From assembly GCA_900708905.1 (NCBI GenBank), contig CAADRB010000015.1:417444-481443 (forward strand): a stretch of 64,000 nt of DNA. Direction: 5' to 3'. Shown here piece by piece: positions 13,915-28,209 of the stretch (positions are counted from its first letter, which is position 1; every line of letters starts with the position of its first letter). Both the position numbers and the translations under genes were made by a program. Under the pieces are notes generated by a model that was not told the DNA's origin, ran no database searches, and worked only from the letters and a program-made list of their open reading frames with translations. This DNA is from Hymenolepis diminuta. Lineage: Eukaryota > Platyhelminthes > Cestoda > Cyclophyllidea > Hymenolepididae.

Positions 13915-14345
13915 ATAGCTAACAGCTGACGACAACAATAGCGGTTACAGACTGGAACACCAAGAGTTGACAAGGCCAAAATGTATTGATCAAGTCACAA
14001 TGAGGATTCAAGTGGGTAGGAAAGAGATAAGGGACAAAGGCCAAGAGAGTGCAGCGTAGGAGTAGGTGTATGACCAACGTGTGTCTGCACGTGCGTGTGT
14101 GGGATTACGAAAGCAGTTTAATATGAGTCATTTGGGCAATGACGTGTGTGAGGATACGAATGCAGCGTGCTTTTAATGAAATGGGACGTGGGAAATCGAT
14201 AGACGCATTTAGATATGACACATAAGGGTTTTGCGTCGTTGGCACGTAAAGATATAACTGTGGCTTCGTAGACGAAAAACCGAAGTATTTACATAGAGGA
14301 TGCAAAAAAAGAGTAATTTTGGAAATACATAGAGGGTCATCCTTC
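13915..14345 (+). repeat. Dispersed repeat family A, well preserved copy
   Basis: This is one of the most complete copies. It holds the AACACCAAGAGTTGACAAGG head, GGCCAAAATGTATTGAT, GAGGATTCAAG, the TGCACGTGCGTGTGTG stretch, GAGTCATTTGGGCAA, GAAATGGGACG and a tail with AAATCGATAGACGC, TTGCGTCGTTGG and AACCGAAGTATTT. The tail is shared with the 60.1 kb copy, which places the family length at about 430-500 bp. Confidence 0.7.
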
Positions 14346-16854
14346 AGCTCCCTTAGAAGCAGCCCAGTTAAACCAAAATTGAAAAGTGAAGGAAAAATTT
14401 GGAAGCTGGAATTTTCTTTTGGGCCATTTGAAATTCCCCTCGAATCTTAAATCCAAGATAAGAAGAAAATTCTTTAAAAATATTTATCTCACCGGTATAA
14501 ATTATACTGATTCTTCTGTAACCAATTCTGACAAAATGTATTACATTCTATTTTGACTTCTTTTACTCAGTTAAATTTATACGTTCTTGGGTAACTGTTA
14601 AACTGCACAAATTCTGTTTGATTAAGTCCGTTTAACACATTTTAATGGGTTGTAATAACTGATTGGACAAAATTTTGGTAGATCAGTTTATCTTCCGATG
14701 AAAAAAGCATGAATTTATAGATAGGTATTGAATGGATAGACGTATGAACACCGAATACAAGTATGGATGATTATATTAGCTGTATATATTATCTATATTA
14801 GCTAATCTAACAGTGGCAGTTAAATTATATTAGCTACATTTTCAAAATGATGCTTTTGCAGTATTAATTATGAAATATTTTTGTGCATAGCCTGAAAGAA
14901 TGGATTTTCCAGATATTTAGTGATCTAGGAACCTTCATCCTGACATTCCTTTCCATATCAACTGTTATGGAAATCATAATGTCTACTGGATGAGTATCCA
15001 TGACCTTTCCAATAATAAGATACTGTCACTCATCGCATATTTTTTTACATTTTACCCCTTAGGGAAAATAACGCTTAATTTCAAACGGAGTTTTTATTTT
15101 CTTTGGTAACTTCAAGCTGCCCGTCAATAACCCTGTCATTTGGCTAAGGTCACAAGGATTTTATCAGCCCTTTGACAAAAATTTAATTATCTAGACAAGT
15201 AATTATACATCATTGCATATAAAAAGGTAAAAGAACCTATGAGAATCTGTGGCAGGACTGAATACAACACCCCTTTGCTACAAAATAATTTCAGAAACTA
15301 CTTCCCGTTAATTAATAATGATCTGCAATGGGACATAAAATAACCTGAAAATCCTTGAAAGCCCAGAGGAATATACCCGATTAAAGTTATGGCGAAATAA
15401 ATTAACAGCAAAAATTAACTAACATCTCAAATTAAAAGGAAAAAACATTGCATAATGGAAACATCACTTTATACTACCCTCACACTCTGACTAACTGAGA
15501 ACACTAATAATAAACGTCTGAACTTCTTCGGGCATAGATTTCCTGTTAATATAGTTATGTTGAAGAACAAAATTGCTTAACAAACCAAGAATTTAAAAAA
15601 TCATCTCACGTTGGAAAAAGAGGCGAGACAGCTACAATGTCTCTTATATAAATTTCCTTTGTCTTCCTTTAGTCGGCAGGGAAAAGTTACTTTTCCTCGC
15701 ATCGATATTACCTTCTCTCGATCATATCAGTGTTTTTATTAGAAAGGAAGTGTATGTAGATCTGTCGCCCCATGCATCATCATTTTTTCCACTCTCCTTC
15801 TCAATAATGAGAGAGTTGATTTGTAACTCAATAAGAGTAAAACGATCTAATATCAACTCTGCTTTATTATATCACAAATCCATCCCGATTAATATGTGAA
15901 ATCGGAACCTGTTCAGGTTTAAATATATATGGGATTCAGAAAGTAGAGATTCGGAATAGAGCAATAGGGACAAACGTATGATCGTGTTTTTAAGCTCATG
16001 CTTAATAGAATTTAATAGCTGATCTAGAATGAGGGCACTGTAGCAGATTTACGCCTCTTATTCTTCACCTAGTTATTCACTAATTCGGCACAGACGTAAG
16101 TAAGTAAGGTTCCATGAGCTGAATAATCAATAATGTTATAAAATTAAAATTTTGAAAGGATAAATTGTCGAAAAAATTTTTCTCTTCCGGAGATCGAAGG
16201 GATAAGTTCCTGAGGGTCCTGAACAAAGAAAAGTCGAATTTTATTATTAGATTTGCATGTAAATATTTATCAAAGAGCGAAAAATGTTGATCTTTTTTAA
16301 CAGTTATTATAAAAATTTTATACTTTATTGTTAATCAAAAAATTATTCAAACCGTGAATGATTTTAGAAATATTAATTTTCTAATGTCTGATTTATCACT
16401 CTGACAGCGTTTATTTGTTGAGCTGTTTTTATTTTATTTTACTTAACTGAAGAAAAATTTGAGAAAAAATTGCATCTCGGTTTGGATGATCAATAATTTA
16501 GAACCATTTTATTTTATCTTAACATCTCAGAATTACAAATAATTTACAGTTTATTTCACATTTTTATTGAGGCAATATCTTTAAACCCGTCAGCACGCTT
16601 CCAGGAATTTTATGACACTCAATAATTAATGAAAATGTATTAGAAGTTCTTTTTCCGAATCTCCTCTATTTTGCCTCGAACATTTGTAGAGGAATAAGGA
16701 ATATGATCTAAGAGCAGACTCATTATCCAAGTATAAACTATCGTGGATAGCAGTAAGGTATATAAATTAGTCTCAAACAGGTTAGAAAGGCACCGGAAAT
16801 ATATTAATTTAAATTATGGTATCGCTTTACATATGGAATCAAGCTGGTGATAAA
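14346..16854. other. Intergenic DNA with no supported feature
   Basis: AT-rich, with a short triplicated TATTAGCT motif near 14774-14832 as the only local repetition noticed. Confidence 0.4.
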
Positions 16855-17055
16855 ACGTAGGTTTAGAGATTCAATTCCATTACAGGACTTCCCAGGTTAG
16901 AAACTCAGATTCTACCATCTTTATTAGTCAGACTTGACCAGTGTGATTAGTCGTTCATCTCACTTGGAGTTCACTAATAGGCATCGTGCCCCTGACTTAG
17001 CAAACAAGCCAGTTAACCGCTGCACCGCTGCTCCGATGCAGGTGGAGGTAGTATT
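16855..17055 (-). repeat. SINE-like repeat family C with a Pol III A-box-like head
   Basis: On the minus strand GCGGTGCAGCGGTTAACTGG resembles an A-box-bearing tRNA-like head. It is followed by GGGGCACGATGCC, GAACGACTAATCACACTGGT, CTGACTAATAAAGATGG and TAGAATCTGAGTTTCTAACC. The head matches GGTGCAGCGG in the 55.5 kb copy. Confidence 0.6.
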
Positions 17056-20000
17056 CGATTTAAAATAAACCTTATTTAAATAACCACCCCAGTATGTGGA
17101 TCCAAGAATGATAATAGAATATTAAATTCTAGCAAACCGTTTAACGATTGCAGGGGGTGAAGGGGAATTATTTTAGGATTTTCTTCTAATCACTCTCATT
17201 ACATCACATTTTATTTATATCAGAAGACAAATACAGGTAGACGTTGGAAAATATTGGTGGGGGTGACGTAACTAAAAAGGAGGAAATAAGTGCAAGCAAA
17301 ATAAATGGAAGCATTTGAAAAGGTGTTATACGTTATCCTATCACTATTACGAGAATTAGAAAGTCCATATTTTGATTTCTAGAGTATCTAAAGCCTTAAC
17401 CTAGCCATATTCTGACTATCCTGCCCTCATTGGTCAGAGCAATAAATTCCATTCTATCTAGTTGTGGAAAAGGGTGTGGTTATGTGAACTCAGTCTCTTG
17501 GCTTTCTTACAGCAGTCTTAGTTTCTGGAAATGCATTGCATGAATCACTGAATTCTAAGTAATATTCTCCCCCTAAATACCTTAAAGCCTCCAAAATGTT
17601 ATAACTCGTGATTTGGGACTATAAATATATTTAGAGGAAGCAAAATCGAATATTTTCACTTCACAAGTTTTTATGAACATAAATCGTTCTTCAGGTATTA
17701 CATTTTTCTTTTACTATTCCTCTGTGCTCACATTTGGAAATTAAGTCCTTTCACTGCTATATTTCTGACTAATTAGGTAGTCAATGGATCCCCCATATTC
17801 AAGTCATATGTAAACAACTGTATTATCTTAATTAAATGTAGAGAATCCTTCTCTTGAGTTAAAATTTATCTTCCTTATTCCTCTTGATTATCTTGTAGTA
17901 AAGAGATGCCGTATTCAGTCCTCTGGATCTGAACATCTGTAGTCACAGTATAACTCAGTGGGCAGTCGGAATTATATTAATAACGTTATATCGTAATCTT
18001 AAGTATCTACAAAAATTCGAGTTTAAGTGAATTCGAAAAGTCTCCAATAGTGTTTGCCAAAAAAAATGATACTGATAAAATATCAACCTATTCATATCAG
18101 ATGTTGAACAAAACATAGAATAGATAATTCATCATTCTTTTCTTTGTCCCTCCCACATTATGCACATTGAGATAAATTTATGCCTGATAATTTGTCATCG
18201 ATTTTGCAGTTTTATTTCTCAGCGTGATTATCACGCACATTTTCGGTCAGGCAATACCAGCAATCATTCCTTCTAATGGCTTTCGTTCACGTTTCACATT
18301 AGCTGCACATAGTCCTAATTTTGGGTCAAAATAAAACAAGTTACGTCAAATATGCATAAGCAAGAAATGTGGCCTTTGGACCATTCTGTGCGGCGGAAAA
18401 CGCAGTAATCCGATGGTGGTTAAAAGGTAACAGTGACATCAGCATATTTTGGGGAAAAAACATTCATTCCGATATAGGACGCCTATAAAGAATTACTGAA
18501 GCACTTTCGATTAATTGGAGTCAAGACAAACAATAAATAAACAAACAGCAACCACGTTAGCGTAGAGGCTTTAAAAAGTTTAATATTAAGTGATGGTCGT
18601 CTTCTTCAGAATCGAAAACATACCTGTACCTGGTACAGCGGTGTCATTTAAAACAATTCTAATTTTAAGTCTCTGTTGGAAGTAGGAATTATATACTTAA
18701 CTTGATAAAATATGGAAATACATATTTGGATGATCGATGATGAATTTTTCATAAGCAGAATATTTACGAAAAATTATGATCACTCGTTTTTTTATTCACG
18801 AAGTATTAGGTAGAGCTGCCGTTAAAAAATAAAAATGTACTGGGTTGTTGATGTAAGTTGAGATTACTGAAGAGCTGGGGACACAAGGACAATTAACATC
18901 GAGGCTACCTTGAATCTGAATGACGAAGATAGTGTAGTGCCCTGTTACAGTACCTCCTAATATTAATTCCAATTTTCACATTATTCCCGAAAATTCGTGA
19001 TGTAGCTTCAGATAGCTACTTAAAAATGTGTTGCGAATTTTCGCCATAAGGTACACTTAATGTTTATTTAAACTTCGCTAATATAAACCCCGAGCGTAAA
19101 ACAAATATTCATGTCATCTATTATATACGTCTGCGTATTGCCGGATTACTTCTTTCTTATAAATCGAATCTCTTTTTCCTCTCTCATTCCATCTGCGATT
19201 GCCCAATGCGCCACTGGTCCATCTCAGATTTCGTTCTGCTGATTCTCTAAGTCTTACTCAGCCAGATTTTAAAAGTACCCTTACTTGGAATTAGTGCTCC
19301 TTTAGCAGCCAGTATCTGGAGTACTGTCTCTGCGCCTGTAATGCCAATGGGTCAGCTGCAGGCTAGGAAAGTTACATACCCGCAAATTGAGTCCTTTCAG
19401 AATCTGTGTTGCTCAGTGAGTCTGCTAAATATGGAATCAATGTAACGATTTACTAGTTAATCCAAGCACTGAAGTGTTATTGATTAAATAGAAAGAGTTC
19501 ATGGTGTGATAGGCCATTAGACTTTAACCTTCGCCATTCCTTATTTTCCAACACATTTAGGATGTATGTTGTCCATAATTTCCCTCTTGACAGCCGTTCC
19601 TTTGTGTCGAGTCCGTAAACTGCTCAGTTAAAAAGCATATGTTTTGTTTTAATCCAGACTAATCAAACTAATTCAGTCATTGGGACTTGATGATGCCAGA
19701 CTTAAGAGATCACCGAACTGACTATTTCTCATCCTACCAGAAGCTATTTCAAACAAAGTTTTCTCTCTATTAATAAATATATTAAAATGGAATAAATCAT
19801 AGTCAAATTTTCTCTAATTCATTCACTCACTATTTTCTACTAGAATAGCTACTTTGTATCTGGGACCACAGCGCAGTATATACCAAGTGGTTAATTTATT
19901 ACAAGATTGACTTGGGTTGCGAAAGTAACAACGAGGAAAATTGCCAAGTGTTTGCCCTCTCCGACTTTACTAAATACACTACCACAGGATAGTTAATGGA

Positions 20001-23000
20001 CGATGTTGATAACAGATAGAAGGCGATGGTCTTGTAACAGGGAATTAGAATTTTGACAGGATGGTAGTGGAGAAGAGCCCAATAAGAATGAGTTAGAAAA
20101 CGGTGAAAAAATCGATAAATATCATACAGAGCATTTATAACGTCACATGAAGAACGGGATGATGAAGACAGAAATCGCATGTATATCGATAAGCGACCAG
20201 TTCCCATAAGTTCACCCTAATTCAAAATTGAAACTACTGAAGCTTTCTTGATTCCGAGAATAGAGTTGATAAAACTTGAAGTTTGCTAAGTTTATGAGAA
20301 TGGCTGAATTGCAATAATTTGAATGTTATTACTTAATCACAACAAAAAGCTTGTCTCCATTCAAATCGGTTCTTCCAGGGTTGCACAGATTCGTGTTCTG
20401 TGTACTTTTGTTGTATGATTCATTACTTATTTATCCAGACCATTTGATCAAAAGGTAGCATCAAAGATGCCAATTGGACAAGGCAAATATATCGTTTTTA
20501 ATATCTTTCTACTAAGATCGGGAGAAAATGAAATCAAGAGATTTCGGTTTCGAATCCAAAGGTCTCCTCAAAAACAAGTTGTGATTCATGCCCCCCGTTC
20601 TTAAGACCATTATGGTCAGAGACATTTGAGAGCATTTGCTTCTTCCAAGGCATTTGGATGACAATTGCACGATGTTTCCGTTTCTAAGACCAAAGGTGTG
20701 CATTCCGTGGCATTTCCGATGGGCGCACTGTTAAGCCATATCTCTGCTCTGACCTAATTGTCGGGCGAATTTATTTTATCTGTTGCTCATTAGACGAAGA
20801 AAGGATGAAGAACAGTCACTATACTTAGTACACTTTCGCTTGACTTCCTTATAGCAGTCCCATTTCCGCTCACGCTGGACTGACGCTTATCCTCTGCTCT
20901 TACAATTCCTAATTTCCTTCCTACCTCTATCCCTCCCATCTCATTCCCTTCGGTTGTCTGAAATATTCTTGCTCTCCATTCAACTCTTGATCTTTCGATT
21001 TATTATACATCCTTTTGACCATCATGTCGACTACCATTTTTAGAAGGAGATATTTCTACTCCTAGCTTTATCAACTGCTGTTATACTACCGAAATTTAGT
21101 GCTCCTTAAATTCTTTTAGATTTCCGTATTTCCGTATATCATTAAACTCATTCAAGGTATGGGATAACAAAAGAAATTTTATACCTGAAAATAACCAAAT
21201 TTAAGTGCATACGAAAGAGGCGCTATTTCTATTTTGGAGTTAGAGAGCTGCAAGTTTCGAAATTTGCAGGCTGTGTAAATGAAATGAATATAATATTTAT
21301 GTTCTTTTTTCATGATGTACTTGCTAATGTCCTCCATAGACTATTTCTATTTTATCGGTCACTTAATCAGTCGATGTGATTACCTGGGAATGGTTCCAGA
21401 AAACCAAAGAGTGACACGGAATAATGCATGATAGAAAATCTGATAAACAAAAGGTACTCTATCTGAAGCCGGGACTGTAAAAAAGTCATTCTTATTTATG
21501 TGCATTTGTATATGTATCCAAATGTCATGTACCATCAATGCATGGTAAATGTATACAGGGAGGATCGACTGTTAGTCAATGTCACTCCTTAAAACCTGGC
21601 CAGACATTATATTAAACTTTTTCTTTGAATATTTGATGAAAATTTATAATTGATCATTCGGATGGTGATGACGAATTTCGTTTTGAGCGAAGAGCTTTTA
21701 GTGATTCTATATTATATGAAATCTTATTCAATTTCTTTTTTTCCTGATTAGACAGCATTCACACCTTATTATTTCTTCCCTTTTTCGCAGCAAAATAGAT
21801 TTATTTCATATAGTAGCATCTAAGCATTCTTCGTATGGTCCTTCTCCATAAACCCGTTAAGGTTTTACCTTGTGTCACTGTGTTTTAACAGTCTTGCTAT
21901 CCCATATCGTATGCAAATTCAAAATATTATTAGTTATCTTGCGCTTATCTGCGGTAGCCCATCGATCTAGTCTCACTTTTCACCCCCTCCAGTGCAATCT
22001 GTTTATGACTCATTCCTCGCGTTATAAGTTATTTATCGATTATCCTCTTTGGCCTTGGCAAATATAGCTTTAGCAATGCAAATTCTTGGTTGATTTTCTA
22101 TACCTACTTGTAAATGTTAATGTTAATGCAACGCACTTATATCGATCCCGAACTGGTCGGTAAAGTGTCATGACTGTCATTCTATTGCTTTTACCCGTTT
22201 TCGTCGCATAATAATTCGTTTGTATTTATTGACATTTATACGATCTTTGCGTAATTTTGTTTTATAAATCACATATATTTTTTTCTATTCTTTGGTTTTT
22301 TTAATTAGGTATTTACCATTATGTCTCGATTGCGTGCTATTTTTGTGCCTTTCGAAATACTAAAATGACTTTAAATTTCAACACACAACCTGGAAATAAA
22401 TGTCGCCACCCGATTTCCGGACACAATTTGCGTAATCACACGTTTTTAAGTGTGTGAACCCGGCTACTGATTCTCTGGTGTGAAATATTTGTTTCCAGTT
22501 TTGGAGTAAAAAATAATACAACTATGATATTACCGTGGCGAGAAATGAAACAGATATGAAATCTCTGTCTAGGAAATTTTCTTAGTCGGTCACCAATGAA
22601 GGAGATTTAAGTTATGAACAACTATTCCCAAAACTTGGAACTTTTTTGCAAGAAAACTTATATTTGAAACTTGATCATCCACTCCGCTTACATGATGCTG
22701 CTGGACAGAATCTATGGCCTACTGATTTTCTTCTAAGGAATGATTTATGATAACTGAGGCGCAAAGTACACGTCACTTGAGATGTTTCAACCAGTGCAAA
22801 ACTCTTTCTTGAAAAATGGACTCCGGGCAAACGTTACTGGAAAAAGATCCCCTATTTATTTTCAAAAAAGAAAGAGTAGTAATTGAACTTTCAAAAGGAA
22901 ATGCTCGATTCCCGAAGCATGTTATCAAATGCTGTCCTTCTCTGGAGTGTTAAATAGCAAGACAAATAAACATTTGGAATGGTATAACTAGACGGTCTGC

Positions 23001-23319
23001 TTTCCCAACAAGATAGACTTTCCATAGCTTTTCTGTATTTAAACTTAAATTTATTTTTTTTTTTGGATAGAATTCTTAAGAAAACGGTGGAATTTTGAAT
23101 AAAATAGCTCAAACTTTCTTCCTGTGGATTCGCCGTTTCTTATCGATACCAAATGGAAGAATTATTGATTTTTCATCACTTCCCTTTTTTGGTAAAAATA
23201 GCATGGAAGCATAAGCCGGAAAAGGCAAAAGATCTGATTCAAATTATGTTTACATTTCTAAAACCTATAATGCATACACGTATTTTTTGCCTGTGTACAA
23301 TGTCTGAAGTATCAGATTC
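17056..23319. other. Long intergenic stretch, mostly unresolved
   Basis: Apart from the possible family A fragment at 20.8-21.07 kb nothing could be assigned. Minus-strand ORFs near 20.0 kb (102 codons) and 20.6 kb (63 codons) have no recognisable motif. Confidence 0.35.
20780..21070 (-). repeat. Possible diverged inverted copy of family A
   Basis: On the minus strand a GCAGTTGATAAAGC head, a purine-rich block with GGGATAGAGGTAGGAAG and a GGAAATGGGACTGCTATA segment follow the family A order but with heavy divergence. The stretch is pyrimidine-rich on the plus strand. It could also be an unrelated pyrimidine-rich spacer. Confidence 0.25.
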
Positions 23320-23465
23320 TACCCCCGTCGGTGCCCAGTGAGTGGAATGGCTAACCTTACTGGTTAAGTCTGGCTAGTATAGAGGGTAGCAGAATTCAAG
23401 TCTCTCATTAATGAGGCTCCTCGATGCCACTCTCTACCCAAGGTGAGAGTTGTAGAACACTTTCC
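23320..23465 (+). repeat. SINE-like repeat family C, body copy
   Basis: CGGTGCCCAGTGAGTGGAATGG, CTAACCTTACTGGTTAAG, TCTGGCTAGTATAGAGGG, GCAGAATTCAAGTCTCTCATT and GAGGCTCCTCGATGCCACTC are all family C blocks in order. The tRNA-like head is missing. Confidence 0.6.
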
Positions 23466-24689
23466 TAAATAAGCTATGCAATGTACATTCGTGATACGTT
23501 CGCCTAACCAGAGTTGACAAACACCAACATTCTGTCTTCCTTAAAGATAGGTACGAATTTCTAATGAATTTAAAAAAAACCTAAGTAAGTTTCATGTTGA
23601 AAAAAATTCACGAATTGAAATTAAACTTACCTCACTGAGGGGTAATTTAAGTAATCAATTAAGATTAAGTAATAAATGAAATGCTGGGTCCAAGATCCGA
23701 AACGTTGGCAGTCATTATAAATCCCTGAGTCCCTAATTAATAACAATCAGATTACATTGTAATTTTTGAGCTTTTGGAAGCTGTTAGGCCCCATTTTAAC
23801 CACATTTGTTTTTGATAAAATCAGTTCCTAATTGAATTATAAGGGTGTTAAGGAAGCTTTTTGAAAATTAAATTCCGCTGAAAATGAAATCCCGACGAAA
23901 TAAGCGATTGCTAAATGTGTTTCTCAAATTATTTTCTTCAGAATCCAATCAAGATTATCCTTAAAATACCGAATCTGAATGGAGGTTTACTTTGATTATT
24001 TTCATTTATTTGGTGTTGCAACTAAAGGATCGACAAAACGACATGAGCAGCAAAGTAAGTACATTATTAATTATTACACAGGTAGATTAAAGACTTTTAT
24101 TTTTTGCATTCTTTCAGACGAATATTTATTGATCTAATAATATTTCTCTCCTTCCTTCTATCGAAAACTGGTTAAATGTTAGTTATAGAGTTCATAATTT
24201 GTTTAAATCTTTCGAATAGCTGATCAACTAGCGGAAAAGGCCTTCTTCTTTAATAAACCTTAGATATTAAATTTCCAAGCAGAAAATTATTCACCGAGAT
24301 CTACTATCAGAACAGTAACGTAGAAGAGGAAAACGAAGAAGGAAGAGAACTTGAAGCTCCAATGAAGGTTTCTCTTTGTCAATTTTAATATATGTGTAGC
24401 CAGTTATATGTAAATAGGATATTTAGGATTGATTGGCTACCTGGTTAGCCAGTAATGGGGAGATTTTAGTTCTAGGCTCTAGAAGGAGCAACAGCAACTT
24501 AAAAATCTAGTATGCGAGACACGAACCTAACTCGAAAAATTTGTCTGACTTCCGATCAGGAATCGAAAACATGTGATATTTTCCTATCAACATGGTGTCA
24601 AAACGTTTAAACTGGCATTTTCTTGTAGAACTCTCATTAAAATAAATGATAGTATCTTTTGCTATTATGCCCCATAGCAATTAAAATAT

Positions 24690-25090
24690 TTGTATTTTTA
24701 TCATGGTAATGCAACGGAAACCGGTTAATCCAATATGTGATTAAGGAGGAGGAGGAGGTGGTTCGAAGAGACATTTAGAATAAAGGTATCAAAAAGTCTT
24801 ACTTCATTTGAATTTTGGATTCGAATTGAACAATATTTATTTAGTGGGGTAGTTCACGTTTCAACATTCAAATATCCCAATTCACCACCTGAATTACTGA
24901 GCGAATTCTTGTCCACGATATCCAGTGCTTATGGAATGGTCTGTCTTGCCACTTCAATTCATTTTTTCCTCTAGAGTTTGAGAAAGCAGAGCAATCTTAC
25001 ACGATATTAAGCAGCTCACATTATTTCAGAACTCAATAAGTTCTATAAGAATATACTCAAATGTGCTTTTTTAACATATAAACTTAACTG
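24690..25090 (+). repeat. Dispersed repeat family D, copy 3
   Basis: GGAGGAGGAGGAGGTGG, AAGTCTTACTTCATTTGAATTTTGGATTCG, CCACGATATCCAGTGCTTATGG, AATGGTCTGTCTTGCC, TCAATTCATTTTTTCCTC and GAGAAAGCAGAGCAATCTTA make this the fullest copy. It defines a unit of about 300-400 bp. Confidence 0.6.
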
Positions 25091-26660
25091 CTTCTCATAA
25101 ACTAACTTAATGACAAAAAAAATTCCCTTACAATTTGTCAAGGAAAAGACGGAAAAATAGCTGCATTCAGGCTTGTTTTTCTTCGAAAATTGGGAGAACC
25201 AAATCTGTTCCATTGTGGATTAGAGTGGAATAAATCAGATTATTATTTTATCTTTAAAAGGCATTTATTTGCGTTAAATATAATAGTATTCGGGATTTGT
25301 GGCCAGAAAAAAACATGACGACACCAATCAACCCGCTTTGAGGTCTAATAATTACCAATATTCATAGAGGAATATCATCGATTTAACATAAGTGACAGCA
25401 TCCGATAAATACGAGCAAGTAAATATTCGCCTAAATTATAGTCAATAAATTGGGATGATTTCCAGCCAACCTTGAGTTAATCTAGCAATACAAGGGTCAT
25501 GAATTAATCCCTTCATATTGAAGTGCCACTAATCATATTTGCGGCAATCTCTAGAACTGATGAGTTTTTTGCATCCTGCCTTACATCTGGAACACAGAGC
25601 GTGTTCTAGAAACTCCTCTTTGTTATTTTCAATTATCTGTTGAAAATATGTGATACGTACCCCTTCAAACCCAGCCCTTTTTGAACATTAATCGAATAGA
25701 CGTATTTATCTACTCTTAAGTCTTCTGACTTTGGGGCGGAATGCATCTGGCCATTTAGCAGCCTGGGTTTTAGACATTTAAAAATTCAGTTTTAGTCGTT
25801 TAATACTGCAGACATCCTAGAACCAATAGAAAGCTGTAATCCCATGTCACGACAATACCTTTGTAATGACATGACGCCGGAACCCGAAGGTTTAATGTCG
25901 AGTGATACACCTATAAACGATGTAAAAGACTTAGGTAAGTCTGCCACTTGTTTATGGCACTAATTTCATACAGAAATGATATGGCAAATTTGAAATAAAC
26001 GGTAATCATTGTCACGTAAGGGAGAAAATTGTGCGAAAGTTGTAAGAAATTATGTGGATAGCGATCAGAGGCACACACAAGTAAAAATTTTTAAATCGAT
26101 AAAGAACCGATTATTTTTCATCATTTTCTTAGCGCTTTTATCATTTTGGTGTCGAAGTGAGAAGTTGATTACTTTATCTAAGTAAATCTCTTGATATTTT
26201 ATTAATATGATTCGGAAAGATCTCTGAAGGTTTTTTCTATGGATAAAGTAGGGAATCTTCATTAAGAATGTATACAAAAATAGTTAAAATTCATATATGC
26301 AAATATCTGATTTTCGTATTCCTTCATGTTTTTTGTTGTCCGTTTATTTTGAAAAATATGGTTCTGGTATTTTTGGGCAGAACAGTAGAAATACATTTAT
26401 GGATCTATCTATTCTTCGTGAAGAAAACCTGAAATATGCGAGCCAAACTATATAGAAAATTTTTACCTCACCTTGTTTTTTTACTGTTTGAAATGTCAGG
26501 TACCTGAAAGATCAATTTACAAACTGAACAAGAGAGCTTGTTATTGCAATCTCGCCATTGACGTAAACGCTGATTTAAAAATAGAGCTGCCACTGAACTA
26601 TTCGAACGTTACTTTTCGTCTGCAGTAATAAAATGCACGTTTAATAAAAAAATAAAATGC

Positions 26661-26722
26661 NNNNNNNNNNNNNNNNNNNNNNNNNNNNNNNNNNNNNNNN
26701 NNNNNNNNNNNNNNNNNNNNNN
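26661..26722. other. Assembly gap of 62 N
   Basis: Unknown bases; the flanks are A-rich (AATAAAA-type runs), a likely cause of the break. No feature is called across it. Confidence 0.99.
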
Positions 26723-27794
26723 AATAGTTTTAAAAAAACAGACTGATTACTCAGTAATAACTAACGAAAAGGGCAACTTGAAAACTTAATACGTATTTCC
26801 ATGGTTTGTCCTGCGATGGCTCATTATTATAACTTATAAACGCAACAAATTTGGACAAGAGAATGTCCATGAATTGTAATTAACATAATTATCTATAGTT
26901 TTATTCTACAAAATGTTAGTGCCCTAAAACAACTTCATAAAAAGATAGATTATGCTTACTGTTAGTATGAACCAGACAACCGGCGTAAATAACACCGTGA
27001 AATACAGTTAGTTCGGATATGATGTCAAAAAATATGAGGTAATCTGTCGCCTTCAAAAAGCTTTAACTGTATAATAAAACGACAGCCACATGTAAATTTC
27101 ATTCTGTCCATAATTGTTGTGAAAATGACCCAACAGTCATTTTTTTGGAAACATGGAGACTGGACTGTCCTTCCATGCAATACATTATAACCGAGTTAGA
27201 ATACCAGTAAGTAACTTTCCTAATTTGTATCTGATTCACTGATATCGATAAGTACATGAGGCTGATGCTTGAGATTCGACTGGCTACCATCCCCAAGACC
27301 ATTGTCAAACTCTCTGTGGTCATGAATCAATGTTCTACCGAGCATTCATTCCCATTTCTAAGTTGTATATAACTTCATTATTTGTTGATAAAAGCAGGAT
27401 TAACAGACTCTTCAAACCCGTCAGCTTCGTCCTAGGTCATTGTCTCACCTTTTTTAGCATAACCCATTGAACTAAGGCAGTCTTCAGGAGTAGCAAAGAG
27501 ATCACATTTAAGCATATGTAGACGTGATTTTATCAAATCGGTGACCTACCATCTCACTGCTAGAGCTTAAGCGTTTCCGAATTACTTACATTATAAAATC
27601 ATTAATACGGTACCTAGCAACTTCTATAATCTAGGCTGCCCACTCTATTCACTGTATATGTCTATATTGGCTGATGTGTACTGTGCCTATAGTCGTTCGA
27701 AACCCAAATGAAGTAGGGAGGAGGCGATTTCATTTCATCTTTGACTAAGGAAGAACACTTGAGTATACAGGGATTTGTTTATGGAGTTGATCGA

Positions 27795-27865
27795 CAACCT
27801 CGTGATATAGTGGTAAGGATAACTCGTTCCTAACTGGAAGCAGATGTGAAAAGGTTTAATTAACA
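27795..27865 (+). pseudogene. tRNA-like relic (Val-like anticodon region)
   Basis: CCTCGTGATATAGTGGTAAGG contains a Pol III A-box-like core (TATAGTGGTAAGG). CGTTCCTAACTGGAAG can fold as a short anticodon stem with AAC in the loop, as in tRNA-Val. The B-box position reads GGTTTAATT, so the internal promoter and T-arm are lost. It is a degenerate tRNA gene or the head of another SINE. Confidence 0.25.
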
Positions 27866-28209
27866 TATTTTTATGAAATCAGCTTTGCAAGCACAAAAAA
27901 TTTTTTCTTTCCTATTAATTACACTTATCTTAAGCCCCATGTCTTAAAAGAGACATAGCAAAACTAATAGAAAATAATCAATTTTTGGGGCTGTATGGAA
28001 AAATTAAGTGAAATAATCACCGCTAAGCTAGGCACAATCTATCCATTGTAACCAATGTTTTTTAAGTACAAGGAAATTCTAAAATTCATCAGACTCGTAA
28101 CCATACTCTGAAAAAGATGAAAAGTAGCTCAAAAGAGAAACAGAAGAATCGATTATTCGCATTACTAGCGTTAATCCCGTAGTCTTTATATAATTCAAAA
28201 CAGCAAACA

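Larger units (their letters stand above)
25091..28209. other. Intergenic DNA around the first assembly gap
   Basis: AT-rich with no gene. A 74-codon minus-strand ORF at 27.1-27.3 kb has no recognised motif. The tRNA-like relic at 27.8 kb is listed separately. Confidence 0.35.

Noticed and set aside
25555..25600. Hammerhead ribozyme core (CTGATGAG) as in flatworm satellite and SINE elements
   Set aside because: The CTGATGAG string is not followed by a GAAA core with matching stems; other CTGATGA occurrences also failed.
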